Assembly: GCF_029814825.1 (NCBI RefSeq)
Contig: NZ_CP122379.1
Coordinates: 496,001-560,000 of the forward strand
Origin: Aequorivita marisscotiae
GTDB lineage: Bacteria; Bacteroidota; Bacteroidia; Flavobacteriales; Flavobacteriaceae
Reading direction: 5' to 3'
Length of the DNA: 64,000 nt
Shown: one piece after another, positions 1 to 8,766 of the stretch
Numbering within the stretch: position 1 is the stretch's first letter
How the letters are laid out: every line of letters starts with the position of its first letter
Position numbers and translations under genes: made by a program
Notes under the pieces: model-generated
Told to the model about the DNA's origin: nothing
The model's database searches: none
What the model saw: the letters and a program-made list of their open reading frames with translations, nothing else

Positions 1-800
1 CGATGCTTGTTCGCGAAGATGGTTTTTGGGCCAATGTGCTTCCAAAACAAGATGCCGAAATGATTTCTCGACACATTATTTCGCACGGTGTAGATCTTCG
101 GCATAACACCGAATTGGATAAAATTCTAGATGATGGCAAAGGTAATGTGCGCGCCGTTTTAACTAAAAATGGCGAGGAAATTCCCTGTAGTGTTGTTGGA
201 ATTACCACCGGGGTAAAACCACAAATTTCATTTCTAAAAAACTCAAAAATTGAAACCGATAGAGGTATTTTGGTAAACCGTTTACTAGAAACAAATATTC
301 AAAATGTATACGCAATTGGCGACTGTGCCCAACAACGGGAGCCCATCGGCAATCGCCCACCCGTAGAGGCGGTTTGGTACACCGGCCGAATGATGGGTGA
401 GGCTTTGGCGCAGACTATAAGCGGAAAACCTTTTGAGTACAATCCTGGCAATTGGTTTAACAGCGCTAAATTTTTTGATATTGAATACCAAACGTACGGC
501 TGGGTTTTTTCGGAAGAACGAAAAAAGGAATACGAAGTTCAATTTCATTGGAAATGCGCAAGCGACCTTCGTTGTATAACTATTTCATACCATAAAAATT
601 CCAATGAATTTCTGGGTATAAATACGTTCGGAATACGGATGAGACAGGAAGTTTTTGATACTTGGCTCAACGAAAAAAGAAGTGTGGATTATGTAATCGA
701 AAATTTAAAGCAAGCCAACTTCGACCCAGAATTTTATAAAAAATATGAAAACGAGATTTTGAGAGAATTCTTGTCATTAAATAAAACAGCAGTTTCCTAA
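1..800 (+). CDS. NAD(P)/FAD-dependent oxidoreductase, 5'-truncated by window edge
   Basis: The reading frame is open from the first base, so the true start and the N-terminal FAD-binding fold lie outside the window; 266 codons remain. The visible part contains the NAD(P)-binding half of a class I pyridine-nucleotide disulfide oxidoreductase-like flavoprotein and the second FAD motif NVYAIGDCAQ near residue 101, followed by a C-terminal domain. Family knowledge: such proteins move electrons between NAD(P)H and a small carrier such as ferredoxin or rubredoxin. The next gene, 46 bp downstream on the same strand, is a membrane polyferredoxin, so a shared electron-transfer role is plausible but inferred. 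The exact substrate cannot be named. Confidence 0.8.
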   Translation, partial: MLVREDGFWANVLPKQDAEMISRHIISHGVDLRHNTELDKILDDGKGNVRAVLTKNGEEIPCSVVGITTGVKPQISFLKNSKIETDRGILVNRLLETNIQNVYAIGDCAQQREPIGNRPPVEAVWYTGRMMGEALAQTISGKPFEYNPGNWFNSAKFFDIEYQTYGWVFSEERKKEYEVQFHWKCASDLRCITISYHKNSNEFLGINTFGIRMRQEVFDTWLNEKRSVDYVIENLKQANFDPEFYKKYENEILREFLSLNKTAVS

Positions 801-802
801 AA

Positions 803-831
803 ACCTCACAGGTCTGGGAGACCTGTGAGGT
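803..831. repeat. Dispersed palindrome, ACCTCACAGGTCT family, copy 1
   Basis: The arms ACCTCACAGGTCT and AGACCTGTGAGGT are perfect inverted repeats around a 3-base loop. Close relatives lie at 3044-3076 and 48606-48634, each followed by TCTAA. It sits between two co-directional genes and could form an RNA hairpin, but it has no T-run, so it is not a standard terminator. Confidence 0.85.
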
Positions 832-846
832 CTAATTCCAAATAAT

Positions 847-2433
847 ATGAGTACAGTACAAAGAAATATGTCGCTTACGGGCGAACCGCCAAAAACCATA
901 AACACGCAACAAAAGTTGGCTTCCGCCATAGGTTTAATTGGTTTGACCATACTCTTTTTGGCACTATTAAATGTAAGTTTTCCCAATAGAGCAATTTGGC
1001 TTACCACATCACTATTAATGATTGGCGGAGGAACCGTTTGGTTCTCTAATGCAGCGTATTTAAACAAACACGAAGGAATTAAAAACGACGGTGTCTATTT
1101 TAAATCGCTTACCTCTAAAGGGTTTTGGGCGTGGATTTTAGGCATAGCACTCACCTTATTTTATGTTTTGCTGTATTGGTTTCCACAATATTTGGGATTG
1201 GCTCAAAATGGTGATAATACAGGGCTCGTAGCACTTTTTGATCCGCTTAGCGAGGTTTTAAACGGTGGTCCCGCAAGCCAATGGTTTGTTTATGGCACCC
1301 TTTATACACTAGCTATTTTGGCATTTGGAATAAAATTTATTTTAAAATATCGCCACAATAAATACGAGAAATTACGCACCTATTCGGTCATGTTTTTTCA
1401 ATTGGGTTTTGCGTTTCTTATTCCCGAGCTTATGTCCAGATTAAATAATGACACTTTCTCGCTGCCCTATTACGACCTTAAAAATATCTGGCCGCTTAAC
1501 TATTATAATTTCGAGCAGTACCGTGTAGATCAGTTTATTTCGGCCGGTGATATTGGCTTGGCTTTGTTGATTTTTGGAATCGTTTCAATTTTTATAATCA
1601 CCCCAATTTTAACTTATAAGTACGGCAAGCGCTGGTACTGTAGTTGGGTGTGCGGTTGTGGCGGACTCGCCGAAACGGCTGGCGATCCATTTAGGCATTT
1701 GAGCGACAAACGGCAGATAGCCTGGAAGGTGGAACGTTGGGTAATACACAGTGTGTTGGTTTTTGTAGTGTTAATGACAACGGCAGTAGTGCACAGCTAT
1801 TTGGGCGACGACAGCACAAAATATTGGTTAACAAAAGATGTATTTCTACTCTCCGTGGCAGTAATTTTAACGGCAGTTGTCGTAGGTACTTGGATTTTTA
1901 AAAGAGAAGAATTGCAAAAAGATGCGCGTTATGGGGCAATTGGTTATTTCGTGATTATTATTTCGTTGATCGGGTTTCACTTTTTTTCAGGAAAGACTTT
2001 GTTTCTATTTGAAGCAGAAACCCTTCGTCAGAGCTATGGTTTTTTGATCGGTGCCGTTTTTAGCGGGGTGATTGGTGTAGGATTTTACCCAATCTTCGGA
2101 AGCCGGGTTTGGTGCCGTTTCGGTTGCCCGATGGCGGCAATTTTGGGATTTCAGCAACGGCTTTTTTCGCGGTTCAGAATTACCACAAACGGCGGGCAAT
2201 GCATTAGTTGTGGCAATTGTTCCACCTATTGCGAAATGGGCATTGACGTACGCGCATACGCCCAAAAAGGTGAAAACATTGTACGTTCCAGCTGTGTAGG
2301 CTGTGGAATTTGCTCTGCGGTTTGTCCGCGTGGGGTTTTAAAACTTGAAAATGGTCCGTTGGAAAAACGCATCAATAGCAACGAAATTTTACTTGGTAAC
2401 GACGTAGATTTAATGCATTATGTGAGCAAATAA
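847..2433 (+). CDS. Membrane-bound 4Fe-4S polyferredoxin (NapH/NosR/CcoG-like)
   Basis: 528 residues. Several hydrophobic segments are interrupted by two CxxxCG/CP-type cysteine motifs, WYCSWVCGCGG near residue 265 and WCRFGCPMA near 424, typical of the NapH/NosR/CcoG membrane ferredoxin family. The C-terminus carries two ferredoxin clusters, CISCGNCSTYCEM and CVGCGICSAVCPRG. In the first, the proline that usually follows the last cysteine is Glu. Inferred role: electron transfer between the quinone pool and a periplasmic or cytoplasmic reductase, possibly together with the upstream flavoprotein. A second Met lies at residue 8, so the start could be slightly internal. No specific terminal reductase is present nearby. 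Confidence 0.8.
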   Translation: MSTVQRNMSLTGEPPKTINTQQKLASAIGLIGLTILFLALLNVSFPNRAIWLTTSLLMIGGGTVWFSNAAYLNKHEGIKNDGVYFKSLTSKGFWAWILGIALTLFYVLLYWFPQYLGLAQNGDNTGLVALFDPLSEVLNGGPASQWFVYGTLYTLAILAFGIKFILKYRHNKYEKLRTYSVMFFQLGFAFLIPELMSRLNNDTFSLPYYDLKNIWPLNYYNFEQYRVDQFISAGDIGLALLIFGIVSIFIITPILTYKYGKRWYCSWVCGCGGLAETAGDPFRHLSDKRQIAWKVERWVIHSVLVFVVLMTTAVVHSYLGDDSTKYWLTKDVFLLSVAVILTAVVVGTWIFKREELQKDARYGAIGYFVIIISLIGFHFFSGKTLFLFEAETLRQSYGFLIGAVFSGVIGVGFYPIFGSRVWCRFGCPMAAILGFQQRLFSRFRITTNGGQCISCGNCSTYCEMGIDVRAYAQKGENIVRSSCVGCGICSAVCPRGVLKLENGPLEKRINSNEILLGNDVDLMHYVSK

Positions 2434-2566
2434 TCAGTGGTCAGTTGTCAGTTGTCAGTTGTCAGTGGTCAGTTGTCAGTTGTCAGTGGTCAGTTGTCAG
2501 TTGTCAGTTGTCAGTTGTCAGTGGTCAGTTGTCAGTTGTCAGTGGTCAGTTGTCAGTTGTCAGTTT
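2434..2566. repeat. 19-copy heptanucleotide tandem array (TCAGTKG)n
   Basis: Directly after the polyferredoxin stop codon the heptamer TCAGTTG or TCAGTGG is repeated 19 times without interruption (the last unit ends TTT). The TGG variant occurs at units 1, 5, 8, 13 and 16. It lies between the convergent genes at 847 and 2585. A 92-codon open frame running through it (2445-2723) is low-complexity and is not called as a gene. Confidence 0.97.
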
Positions 2567-2584
2567 CAAATTACTCATTATTCA

Positions 2585-2965
2585 TTATTTTAATCCTTTT
2601 CTTTTAAAATTCACCCAAAGCGAAAAAACCAAAGCTAGCAGCGTAAAAACTAACGTTAATATTTCAACGAGTTGTGCATCGGGCCGCCAGCCGGAAAACG
2701 TTTCCACCAAAAAGCTTATGTAGCTATTCGGTAGATTGGTTTTACCCAAGTTACGCAAAATATCGTAATGCCAATCGGTTAAAAAACAATAACCGAAACC
2801 ATTCCAAATGCCTAAAACAAGCCACGAAAAAAGGGTAAGTGCCAAAGTGAAAAAATGGAGCTTTCGTGTTTTTCTAAAAATCCAGCCAAAAAGATTAAAA
2901 ACAATAAGCCCTGAATGAAAAACGATAAAAAACCAATTGCCGAATTGAAGCCAGAAATTTTCCAA
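2585..2965 (-). CDS. Small integral membrane protein, DUF2784-like
   Basis: 126 residues with about four hydrophobic segments and a conserved-looking central block containing NGFGYCFLTDWHY. This layout (a short four-helix membrane protein with a Cys/Thr-Asp-Trp patch between helices) resembles the DUF2784 family, whose function is unknown. The assignment comes from recalled family appearance, not a search. The gene is convergent with the polyferredoxin gene and separated from it by the heptamer array. Confidence 0.65.
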   Translation of the reverse strand: MENFWLQFGNWFFIVFHSGLIVFNLFGWIFRKTRKLHFFTLALTLFSWLVLGIWNGFGYCFLTDWHYDILRNLGKTNLPNSYISFLVETFSGWRPDAQLVEILTLVFTLLALVFSLWVNFKRKGLK

Positions 2966-3043
2966 GGGGAATTTTAATTTTTTGAATTAGTAAAATGCCA
3001 CAATTTAAAGTTTATTTTTCTGAAATTCGCAAATCTAAAGAAG

Positions 3044-3076
3044 AGACCTAACAGGTTTTAAAATCCTGTGAGGTCT
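3044..3076. repeat. Dispersed palindrome, ACCTCACAGGTCT family, degenerate copy
   Basis: AGACCTAACAGG and CCTGTGAGGTCT form an imperfect hairpin around TTTTAAAAT, followed by TCTAATCC as in the copy at 803. It lies just upstream of the glycosyltransferase start at 3089, so it is probably in that gene's leader. Confidence 0.75.
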
Positions 3077-3088
3077 AATCCATATTAA

Positions 3089-3784
3089 ATGAATAAAAAC
3101 ATCAAAGTAATAATTCCCGCCTATAACGAAGAAGCCTCGATAGGGAAAGTGATTGCTGAAATTCCCGATATCGTTTCAGAAATAATTGTGGTGAACAACA
3201 ATTCTACTGACAGTACTGCAGCAGTTGCTGAAAAAGCAGGTGCCACTGTTCTGTTTCAACCAAAGGCGGGCTACGGAAACGCATGTTTGAAAGGAATGGA
3301 ATACATTTCAGACAAAGATAAAAAGCCGGAAATAGTTGTTTTTTTAGATGGCGATTATAGCGATTACCCATCAGAATTAACAAAAATTGTGGCACCAATT
3401 CTTGAAGATAACCTAGATTTTGTTGTGGGTGCGCGTGTGAAAGAATTGCGGGAAGTGGGCGCCATGACTTTTCCCCAACGATTCGGAAATGTATTGGCAA
3501 CCAAATTGATGACTTTATTTTTTAATTCAAAATTTACGGATCTGGGACCCTTTCGCGCTATTAAATACGAAAAATTACTCGCTTTAAATATGCAGGACAA
3601 AACCTACGGTTGGACGGTAGAAATGCAACTTAAAGTTCTAAAAAAGAATTTTACATATACCGAAGTACCCGTTAATTACAAAAACCGCATCGGGGTTTCA
3701 AAAGTTTCGGGTACCGTAAAAGGTGCTATCTTTGCGGGCGTAAAAATCCTAAGCTGGATTTTTAAATACAGTTTCAAAAAATGA
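3089..3784 (+). CDS. Family 2 glycosyltransferase, polyprenyl-phosphate sugar transferase type
   Basis: 231 residues. The N-terminus IKVIIPAYNEEASIGKVI is the GT2 nucleotide-sugar entry motif, and VVFLDGDYSDYP near residue 88 supplies the DxD-type metal site. The short length and the absence of membrane segments resemble the DPM1/polyprenyl-phosphate mannosyl- or glucosyltransferase subgroup. Its stop overlaps the next gene's start by four bases (ATGA), so the two are translationally coupled. The likely role is envelope glycan or lipid glycosylation at the cytoplasmic membrane; donor and acceptor are unknown. Confidence 0.85.
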   Translation: MNKNIKVIIPAYNEEASIGKVIAEIPDIVSEIIVVNNNSTDSTAAVAEKAGATVLFQPKAGYGNACLKGMEYISDKDKKPEIVVFLDGDYSDYPSELTKIVAPILEDNLDFVVGARVKELREVGAMTFPQRFGNVLATKLMTLFFNSKFTDLGPFRAIKYEKLLALNMQDKTYGWTVEMQLKVLKKNFTYTEVPVNYKNRIGVSKVSGTVKGAIFAGVKILSWIFKYSFKK

Positions 3785-5271
3785 TTCTCGAATCAATAAT
3801 CATCACGGTTTACTCCATTGCCCTGCTTCTCATTTTTATGTACGCTTTGGCACAATTAAACTTGCTTTTCAATTACCTCCGAGCGCGAAAAAACCATAAA
3901 ATTGCGCCCACTTTTAATTTTTTAAATGCTGAAGAAATTCCATTTGTAACCATTCAGCTTCCTGTTTACAACGAATTATACGTAATGCAACGCTTGCTGG
4001 ATAATATTTCTGAAATTGATTATCCAAAAGAAAAATTTGAAATTCAAGTGCTTGACGATAGCACAGACGAATCTTTTGAAAAAACCGCAAAACATATTAT
4101 AGAACTTCAAAAAACGGGTTTGAACATCCAGCACCTAACACGTAAAAACCGTGAAGGCTTTAAGGCTGGCGCGCTAAAAGAGGGACTCAAATCCGCAAAC
4201 GGCGAGTATATAGCTATTTTTGATGCCGATTTTCTTCCGAAGAAAAACTGGTTAAAAGAAACCATTCCTTATTTTAAAGATGCCGAAATTGGCGTGGTAC
4301 AAACCCGTTGGGGACACCTAAACCGCGACTACTCCATACTTACGCGCGTGCAAGCCTTTGCGCTCGACGCACATTTTACTTTGGAACAAGTGGGTAGAAA
4401 TAGCAAAGGACACTTTATAAATTTTAACGGCACGGCGGGTGTTTGGCGAAAAGCGTGCATTCTTGATGCGGGAAACTGGGAAGGCGACACCCTAACCGAA
4501 GATTTAGATCTGAGTTATCGCGCTCAACTTAAAAATTGGAAGTTTAAATATTTGGAAGCGGTGGAGACCCCTGCCGAACTTCCAGTGGTAATTAGTGCCG
4601 CGCGTTCGCAACAATTTAGATGGAACAAAGGGGGCGCAGAGAATTTTCAGAAAATGGCTTGGCGCGTATTTAAAAGTAAAAATGTTTCTTTTAAAACTAA
4701 AATACACAGTTTTCTGCATTTGCTAAACAGCACTATGTTTTTAAACATTTTGATAGTGGCAATCTTGAGTATTCCTATGCTTTACATAAAAAATGAATAC
4801 GAACATTTGAAGCTCTATTTTTACGTGATGAGCTTTTTCGTGATAAGCACACTTATCTTTTTTATCTGCTATTGGTTTACCTATAAAGCAGTTTACGGCG
4901 GTGGTTTTAAACATTTTATGAAATACACAGCTATGTTTTTTACCTTCTTTTCGGTGGCGATGGGATTTTCGCTGCACAACTCCATTGCGGTTTTGGAAGG
5001 ACATTTCGGGAAGAAAAGTGAATTTATCCGTACGCCGAAATTTAACATTGGAGCGCTGAAAGATGGTTGGAAAGACAATAAATACCTCACCAAAAACATT
5101 TCTCCAAACGTGGTTATAGAAGGCGTATTGATGCTCTATTTCGCTTTTGGAATGTACAGCGCCTTTGTTGTGGGCGACCAAGGAGGCGATTTCGGATTGT
5201 TCCCGTTCCACTTGATGCTTTTCCTGGGGTTTGGGTTTGTATTTTTTAAATCGCTTACTTCAAAAGCATAA
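3781..5271 (+). CDS. Processive-type GT2 glycosyltransferase, cellulose synthase-like
   Basis: 496 residues. An N-terminal membrane segment is followed by the GT2 core: IQLPVYNE near residue 61, FDADFLP near 150, TLTEDLDLS near 238 and the acceptor motif QQFRW near 279 (QxxRW). Four or so membrane helices follow from about residue 315. This D, DxD, D, QxxRW arrangement with C-terminal helices is that of CESA-like or glucosyltransferases that extrude or build polysaccharide at the inner membrane. It overlaps the upstream GT2 gene by 4 bp. The polymer is unknown. Confidence 0.85.
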   Translation: MILESIIITVYSIALLLIFMYALAQLNLLFNYLRARKNHKIAPTFNFLNAEEIPFVTIQLPVYNELYVMQRLLDNISEIDYPKEKFEIQVLDDSTDESFEKTAKHIIELQKTGLNIQHLTRKNREGFKAGALKEGLKSANGEYIAIFDADFLPKKNWLKETIPYFKDAEIGVVQTRWGHLNRDYSILTRVQAFALDAHFTLEQVGRNSKGHFINFNGTAGVWRKACILDAGNWEGDTLTEDLDLSYRAQLKNWKFKYLEAVETPAELPVVISAARSQQFRWNKGGAENFQKMAWRVFKSKNVSFKTKIHSFLHLLNSTMFLNILIVAILSIPMLYIKNEYEHLKLYFYVMSFFVISTLIFFICYWFTYKAVYGGGFKHFMKYTAMFFTFFSVAMGFSLHNSIAVLEGHFGKKSEFIRTPKFNIGALKDGWKDNKYLTKNISPNVVIEGVLMLYFAFGMYSAFVVGDQGGDFGLFPFHLMLFLGFGFVFFKSLTSKA

Positions 5272-5290
5272 ACCATTTTTTTTTACATTT

Positions 5291-5374
5291 AAACTCTGCG
5301 AATCTCAGCGCTTTTCTCTGCGATACTCTGCGTAATATTTATTCCACAGAGTTACACAAAGAGCCGCAGAGTTT
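5291..5374. repeat. Imperfect inverted repeat with CTCTGCG units
   Basis: The outer arms AAACTCTGCG (5291-5300) and CGCAGAGTTT (5365-5374) are perfectly complementary. Inside are two further CTCTGCG units and a CACAGAGTTACAC segment. It lies in the 154-bp gap between the glycosyltransferase and the PaiB-like gene. It is not followed by a T-run. Confidence 0.75.
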
Positions 5375-5425
5375 CAATGAGAAGTTCTTAAATCGTTAAT
5401 CGACAATCTAAAATCAACAATCAAA

Positions 5426-6022
5426 ATGTATCCACCACCACACCACCAATCGCACGACATTGAAAAAATGATTTCGGTTATTGAGCATTTTCCGTTGGGA
5501 ATGTTGGTTACCGCAAAGGACGGAAAACCTTTTATTACGCACATTCCGTTTATTTACGACGCTGCCACCAAAAAATTGATTGCACATTTAGACCGAAGCA
5601 ACCCACAAATGGAAACTTTAAAAGATGGCGCGGAAGTTACCGTTGTTTTTAAAGGGCCAGACACGTACATTTCGCCCAGCATTTATACCACTCCGCAATT
5701 ACCAACGTGGAACTACATAATCGTTCATATTACGGGTAAGCTAGCCCTCATCAACGATAACGAAGCAGCCAAGCAAACCATTATTAATATGACTGAATTT
5801 TTGGAAGGCAATCAACCGCATTTTGTATTAAAAAAAGACGACGCCCGTATGGCACGATTAATAGATTATATTCAAGCTTTTGAAATAGAAATCACCAATT
5901 GGGAAGGGAAATTCAAGCTATCACAAGATAAAATCCCGCAGGATTTTGAGAATGCGAAAGAGGAATTGATAAAAAAATCTCGAAAGGATATCTCGCGGTT
6001 TATCAATTTTACTTACAATTAA
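5426..6022 (+). CDS. FMN-binding PaiB-family protein (negative transcriptional regulator family)
   Basis: 198 residues. The sequence begins MYPPPHHQ and continues with a split-barrel flavin-reductase-like fold: an early PLGMLVT strand, LIAHLDRSNPQ near residue 52, and VVFKGPDTYISPSIY near 74 followed by PTWNY. These are the characteristic PaiB blocks. PaiB was named as a repressor of sporulation and protease genes in Bacillus; in other phyla the fold suggests FMN or heme binding, and the physiological role is unclear. Length is normal. The gene stands alone, and its 3' end is one base from the convergent gene. Confidence 0.85.
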   Translation: MYPPPHHQSHDIEKMISVIEHFPLGMLVTAKDGKPFITHIPFIYDAATKKLIAHLDRSNPQMETLKDGAEVTVVFKGPDTYISPSIYTTPQLPTWNYIIVHITGKLALINDNEAAKQTIINMTEFLEGNQPHFVLKKDDARMARLIDYIQAFEIEITNWEGKFKLSQDKIPQDFENAKEELIKKSRKDISRFINFTYN

Positions 6023-6023
6023 A

Positions 6024-7388
6024 CTATTCAATATAGTTTTCAATTATAAGTAGCGGATATTTCTTGTGAATTCTTTGCTGATCCGCTTCATACTCCTTTC
6101 TATTCAGCGGTCTAAAATAATCTTCAAACTTTAATTTGACCCTTTCATCGTTATATCGCAAATCTTGAATTGCCTGTTTATGGGAAGCCAATAACGTGAT
6201 ATATGTCTGGTAGGTGACATTGTCATTATAAACATAATTAAATTGTATAACACTATCAATGTGTTTTATAAAGAATTCAACCAGTTCATTTTCAGCTATT
6301 TTTTCATTGTCAACAATAAAGGCATTTTCACTTAAATAAATTTTTATTGTTTTACTCGCAACCGCATCTTTTGACTGTGGAGGTAAAGGGATTTTAGATG
6401 CAGAATCTGGGGTGTTTATAAAATGAAGCTCCTTATGCAAACCTCTAGCGTCGAATCGATTTACAAGTGCTTCATCATTGAATTTTGTTATATATTTTAT
6501 AGAAAGATAGCCTAAACTAGTGAGTCGGTTTTCAAGTTTCACTAAATTTTTGAGGGAAATATTCTGTGGCATCAACAGTGTAATATTTAAACTTCCTCGA
6601 GATCTTTTGGATATTTCTTCCCTTAAATAATCGCCCAACAAATCAAAGTTTGCTATTTTCTCGCTATCCAATAGATACAGTAGCTGATTATTTTCTTCAT
6701 AAACCTTGAGTTTCTTCCATCTAAAGTATATATCCACATTATCTTCATAATCAGACACAGGTAATTCTACAAACGGATTGAAACTCACCCGAATATTTTC
6801 AATTCTTTCTGCAGGAAATACTGAAGTAAATGCGAAACCAAAAGCCAAAACAAGTAGTATAGAAAAATTTAATAACAGGGGTTTGTAAGCTGCCTTTTTG
6901 AAGTATCTAATTATAGATTTCCAACTTTCAAAAAATATTACACTCACAGCTAAAGGCAGTATATACTTCATTTCAGAAACTCTCGTGTCAATACTGTCAG
7001 AAAGCAACGCGACCATAAGGCCTAATTTGAATAAAAGATAAGAAAAATTGAATGGAAGAAAACGCTGATCGTTTACTACTGCCAATCTCACATTACCTGG
7101 AACAGGATTGTAATCGGGTTTACGAAAAAGATTCAGTAGAAACATAGCATTTCCCAGCACCAATGAGATTAACGCAAAGTTGAAGTTTTGCCAATACCGC
7201 TCCACAGCACCAGTTGCAAGCACGTAATTAGAGGTTCCCAAATCGAATAACCCAGTAAACAAACTGATAAAGCAAAGTAAGGTATAAAAAGAATATGATG
7301 CCCCAATACCAAGAGCCACACTAACCCAAAAACGTTTTTTTGAAATGTTTGGTTTAGACCTATTTCTTAAAAATCCATTTTGGAGCAT
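6024..7388 (-). CDS. Multi-pass membrane protein with ExbD-like C-terminal domain
   Basis: 454 residues. Five or so hydrophobic segments occupy residues 20-210, including one ending near residue 195; the rest is predicted soluble. The C-terminal ~110 residues (IKIYLSENAFIVDNEKI, then VTYQTYITLLASHKQAIQDLR and KKYPLLIIE) follow the pattern of the periplasmic domain of Bacteroidetes ExbD proteins, which end with a y-x-x-Y-I...A...LR block and a final K-K-Y-P motif. The similarity is by eye and is inference. If right, this would be an ExbD-type domain on an unusual multi-helix anchor. Otherwise it is a hypothetical membrane protein. It lies 4 bp downstream of mpl, in the same direction. Confidence 0.55.
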   Translation of the reverse strand: MLQNGFLRNRSKPNISKKRFWVSVALGIGASYSFYTLLCFISLFTGLFDLGTSNYVLATGAVERYWQNFNFALISLVLGNAMFLLNLFRKPDYNPVPGNVRLAVVNDQRFLPFNFSYLLFKLGLMVALLSDSIDTRVSEMKYILPLAVSVIFFESWKSIIRYFKKAAYKPLLLNFSILLVLAFGFAFTSVFPAERIENIRVSFNPFVELPVSDYEDNVDIYFRWKKLKVYEENNQLLYLLDSEKIANFDLLGDYLREEISKRSRGSLNITLLMPQNISLKNLVKLENRLTSLGYLSIKYITKFNDEALVNRFDARGLHKELHFINTPDSASKIPLPPQSKDAVASKTIKIYLSENAFIVDNEKIAENELVEFFIKHIDSVIQFNYVYNDNVTYQTYITLLASHKQAIQDLRYNDERVKLKFEDYFRPLNRKEYEADQQRIHKKYPLLIIENYIE

Positions 7389-7392
7389 TCCG

Positions 7393-8748
7393 CTATTTTA
7401 AATACTCCTTCACCTCCTCAAAATCCAGCCCGCCATAATTTCCGCTGCTCATCAAAAGCAAACTGGTATTGTTGTAATCCTGTGAAAAAAGATAGGTCTT
7501 AAAATCTGCCGGATTTGTGAAAACTACCAAGTCATCACGGTCAAAGGCCTCTTCTATTTGCTCCCTCTTTATTTCTTCTAACTCTTTTATCATTACCGCG
7601 TGAGGCGAGTAGAAAACTACCGCGCTATCGGCTGCATCGAGCGTTCCTTTGTATTCCTTTAAAAATTCAGGATTTAGGCTACTGTAAGTATGTAGCTCCA
7701 AACAGGCTATCAGTTTTCTATGAGGATATTGATTTTTTACCGCTTGCGTAGTAGCTTTTACTTTGCTGGGCGAATGTGCGTAATCTTTATACGCCACTGC
7801 GGTCTTGGTTTCGGCAATTTTTTCTAATCGTTTACTCGCGCCTTTAAATGTAGCAATGGCTTCGTAAAAATCATCGGCATCCACGCCCATCAATTGGCAG
7901 ATCCATCGGGCGCCTTCCAAGTTGTTTAAATTGTGTTTTCCGAAGATTTCAACCGGCATTGAGCCTTCGGGAGTTTCTAAAAGCGTGGTTCCGTTTTCAA
8001 CGGTATATTCAGGAGTTTTATATGGATATTTTTTAATGGGGTTTGTAGCGGCTTCCACTACACGTTTTACTTCGGAATCTTCTTCGTTGTAAATAATTGC
8101 CCCGCCATTGGTTATTTCATTTAGAAATATTTTAAACTGCTCCACATAGTTTTCATAGGTTGGAAAAACGTTAATGTGGTCCCAAGCAATGCCACTCAAC
8201 AAAGCAATGTTCGGTTTGTAAAGGTGAAATTTTGGGCGACGGTCTATAGGCGAAGACAGATATTCATCGCCTTCAATTACCATAAAGTCATTATCATTAG
8301 TAATTTTCACCATCGTGTCAAACCCTTCCAATTGGGCGCCAACCATATAATCCACATTTTTTTCGTGATAATTCATCACGTGAAGAATCATAGAAGTAAT
8401 TGTAGTTTTTCCGTGCGAACCACCAATAACCACACGGGTTTTGGTTTTAGACTGTTCATAAAGAAATTCCGGATAACTATAAATTTTTAAACCGAGTTCC
8501 TTCGCCTTTAAAAGTTCTGGATTGTCTGCTTTGGCATGCATTCCGAGGATAACGGCATCAATTTCAGAAGTTAATTTTTTGGGAAACCAACCTTCTTTTT
8601 CCGGTAAAAGGCCTTTGTTTTTTAATCTGCTTTTTGAAGGTTCAAAAACCTCGTCGTCGCTTCCAGTTACCGTATCGCCTTTTTGATGTAATGCCAAGGC
8701 AAGGTTGTGCATTGCGCTGCCGCCAATGGCTATAAAGTGGATTCTCAT
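7393..8748 (-). CDS. mpl: Mur ligase, UDP-N-acetylmuramate:tripeptide ligase (Mpl) type
   Basis: 451 residues. The N-terminal Rossmann segment IHFIAIGGSAMHNLA is followed by the ATP-binding P-loop GGSHGKTTITSM near residue 108, a central Mur ligase domain (VIEGDEY, with HINVF) and a C-terminal domain with KDYAHSPSKV. The GGSAMHNLA start and the AHSP motif separate Mpl from MurC, which has GxGGxGM(S/A). Family role: recycling of cell-wall peptide by joining L-Ala-gamma-D-Glu-meso-DAP to UDP-MurNAc in the cytoplasm. The call rests on these motifs; a second MurC-like enzyme cannot be excluded. Confidence 0.85.
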   Translation of the reverse strand: MRIHFIAIGGSAMHNLALALHQKGDTVTGSDDEVFEPSKSRLKNKGLLPEKEGWFPKKLTSEIDAVILGMHAKADNPELLKAKELGLKIYSYPEFLYEQSKTKTRVVIGGSHGKTTITSMILHVMNYHEKNVDYMVGAQLEGFDTMVKITNDNDFMVIEGDEYLSSPIDRRPKFHLYKPNIALLSGIAWDHINVFPTYENYVEQFKIFLNEITNGGAIIYNEEDSEVKRVVEAATNPIKKYPYKTPEYTVENGTTLLETPEGSMPVEIFGKHNLNNLEGARWICQLMGVDADDFYEAIATFKGASKRLEKIAETKTAVAYKDYAHSPSKVKATTQAVKNQYPHRKLIACLELHTYSSLNPEFLKEYKGTLDAADSAVVFYSPHAVMIKELEEIKREQIEEAFDRDDLVVFTNPADFKTYLFSQDYNNTSLLLMSSGNYGGLDFEEVKEYLK

Positions 8749-8766
8749 TTTAATTTATGCGTTTAG

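Noticed and set aside
2434..2566. Possible CRISPR array because of regular repeats
   Set aside because: Units are only 7 bases and contiguous, without spacers; no cas gene is present.
2445..2723. 92-codon plus-strand open frame rich in Val-Val-Ser
   Set aside because: It is a translation of the heptamer tandem array and has no coding features.
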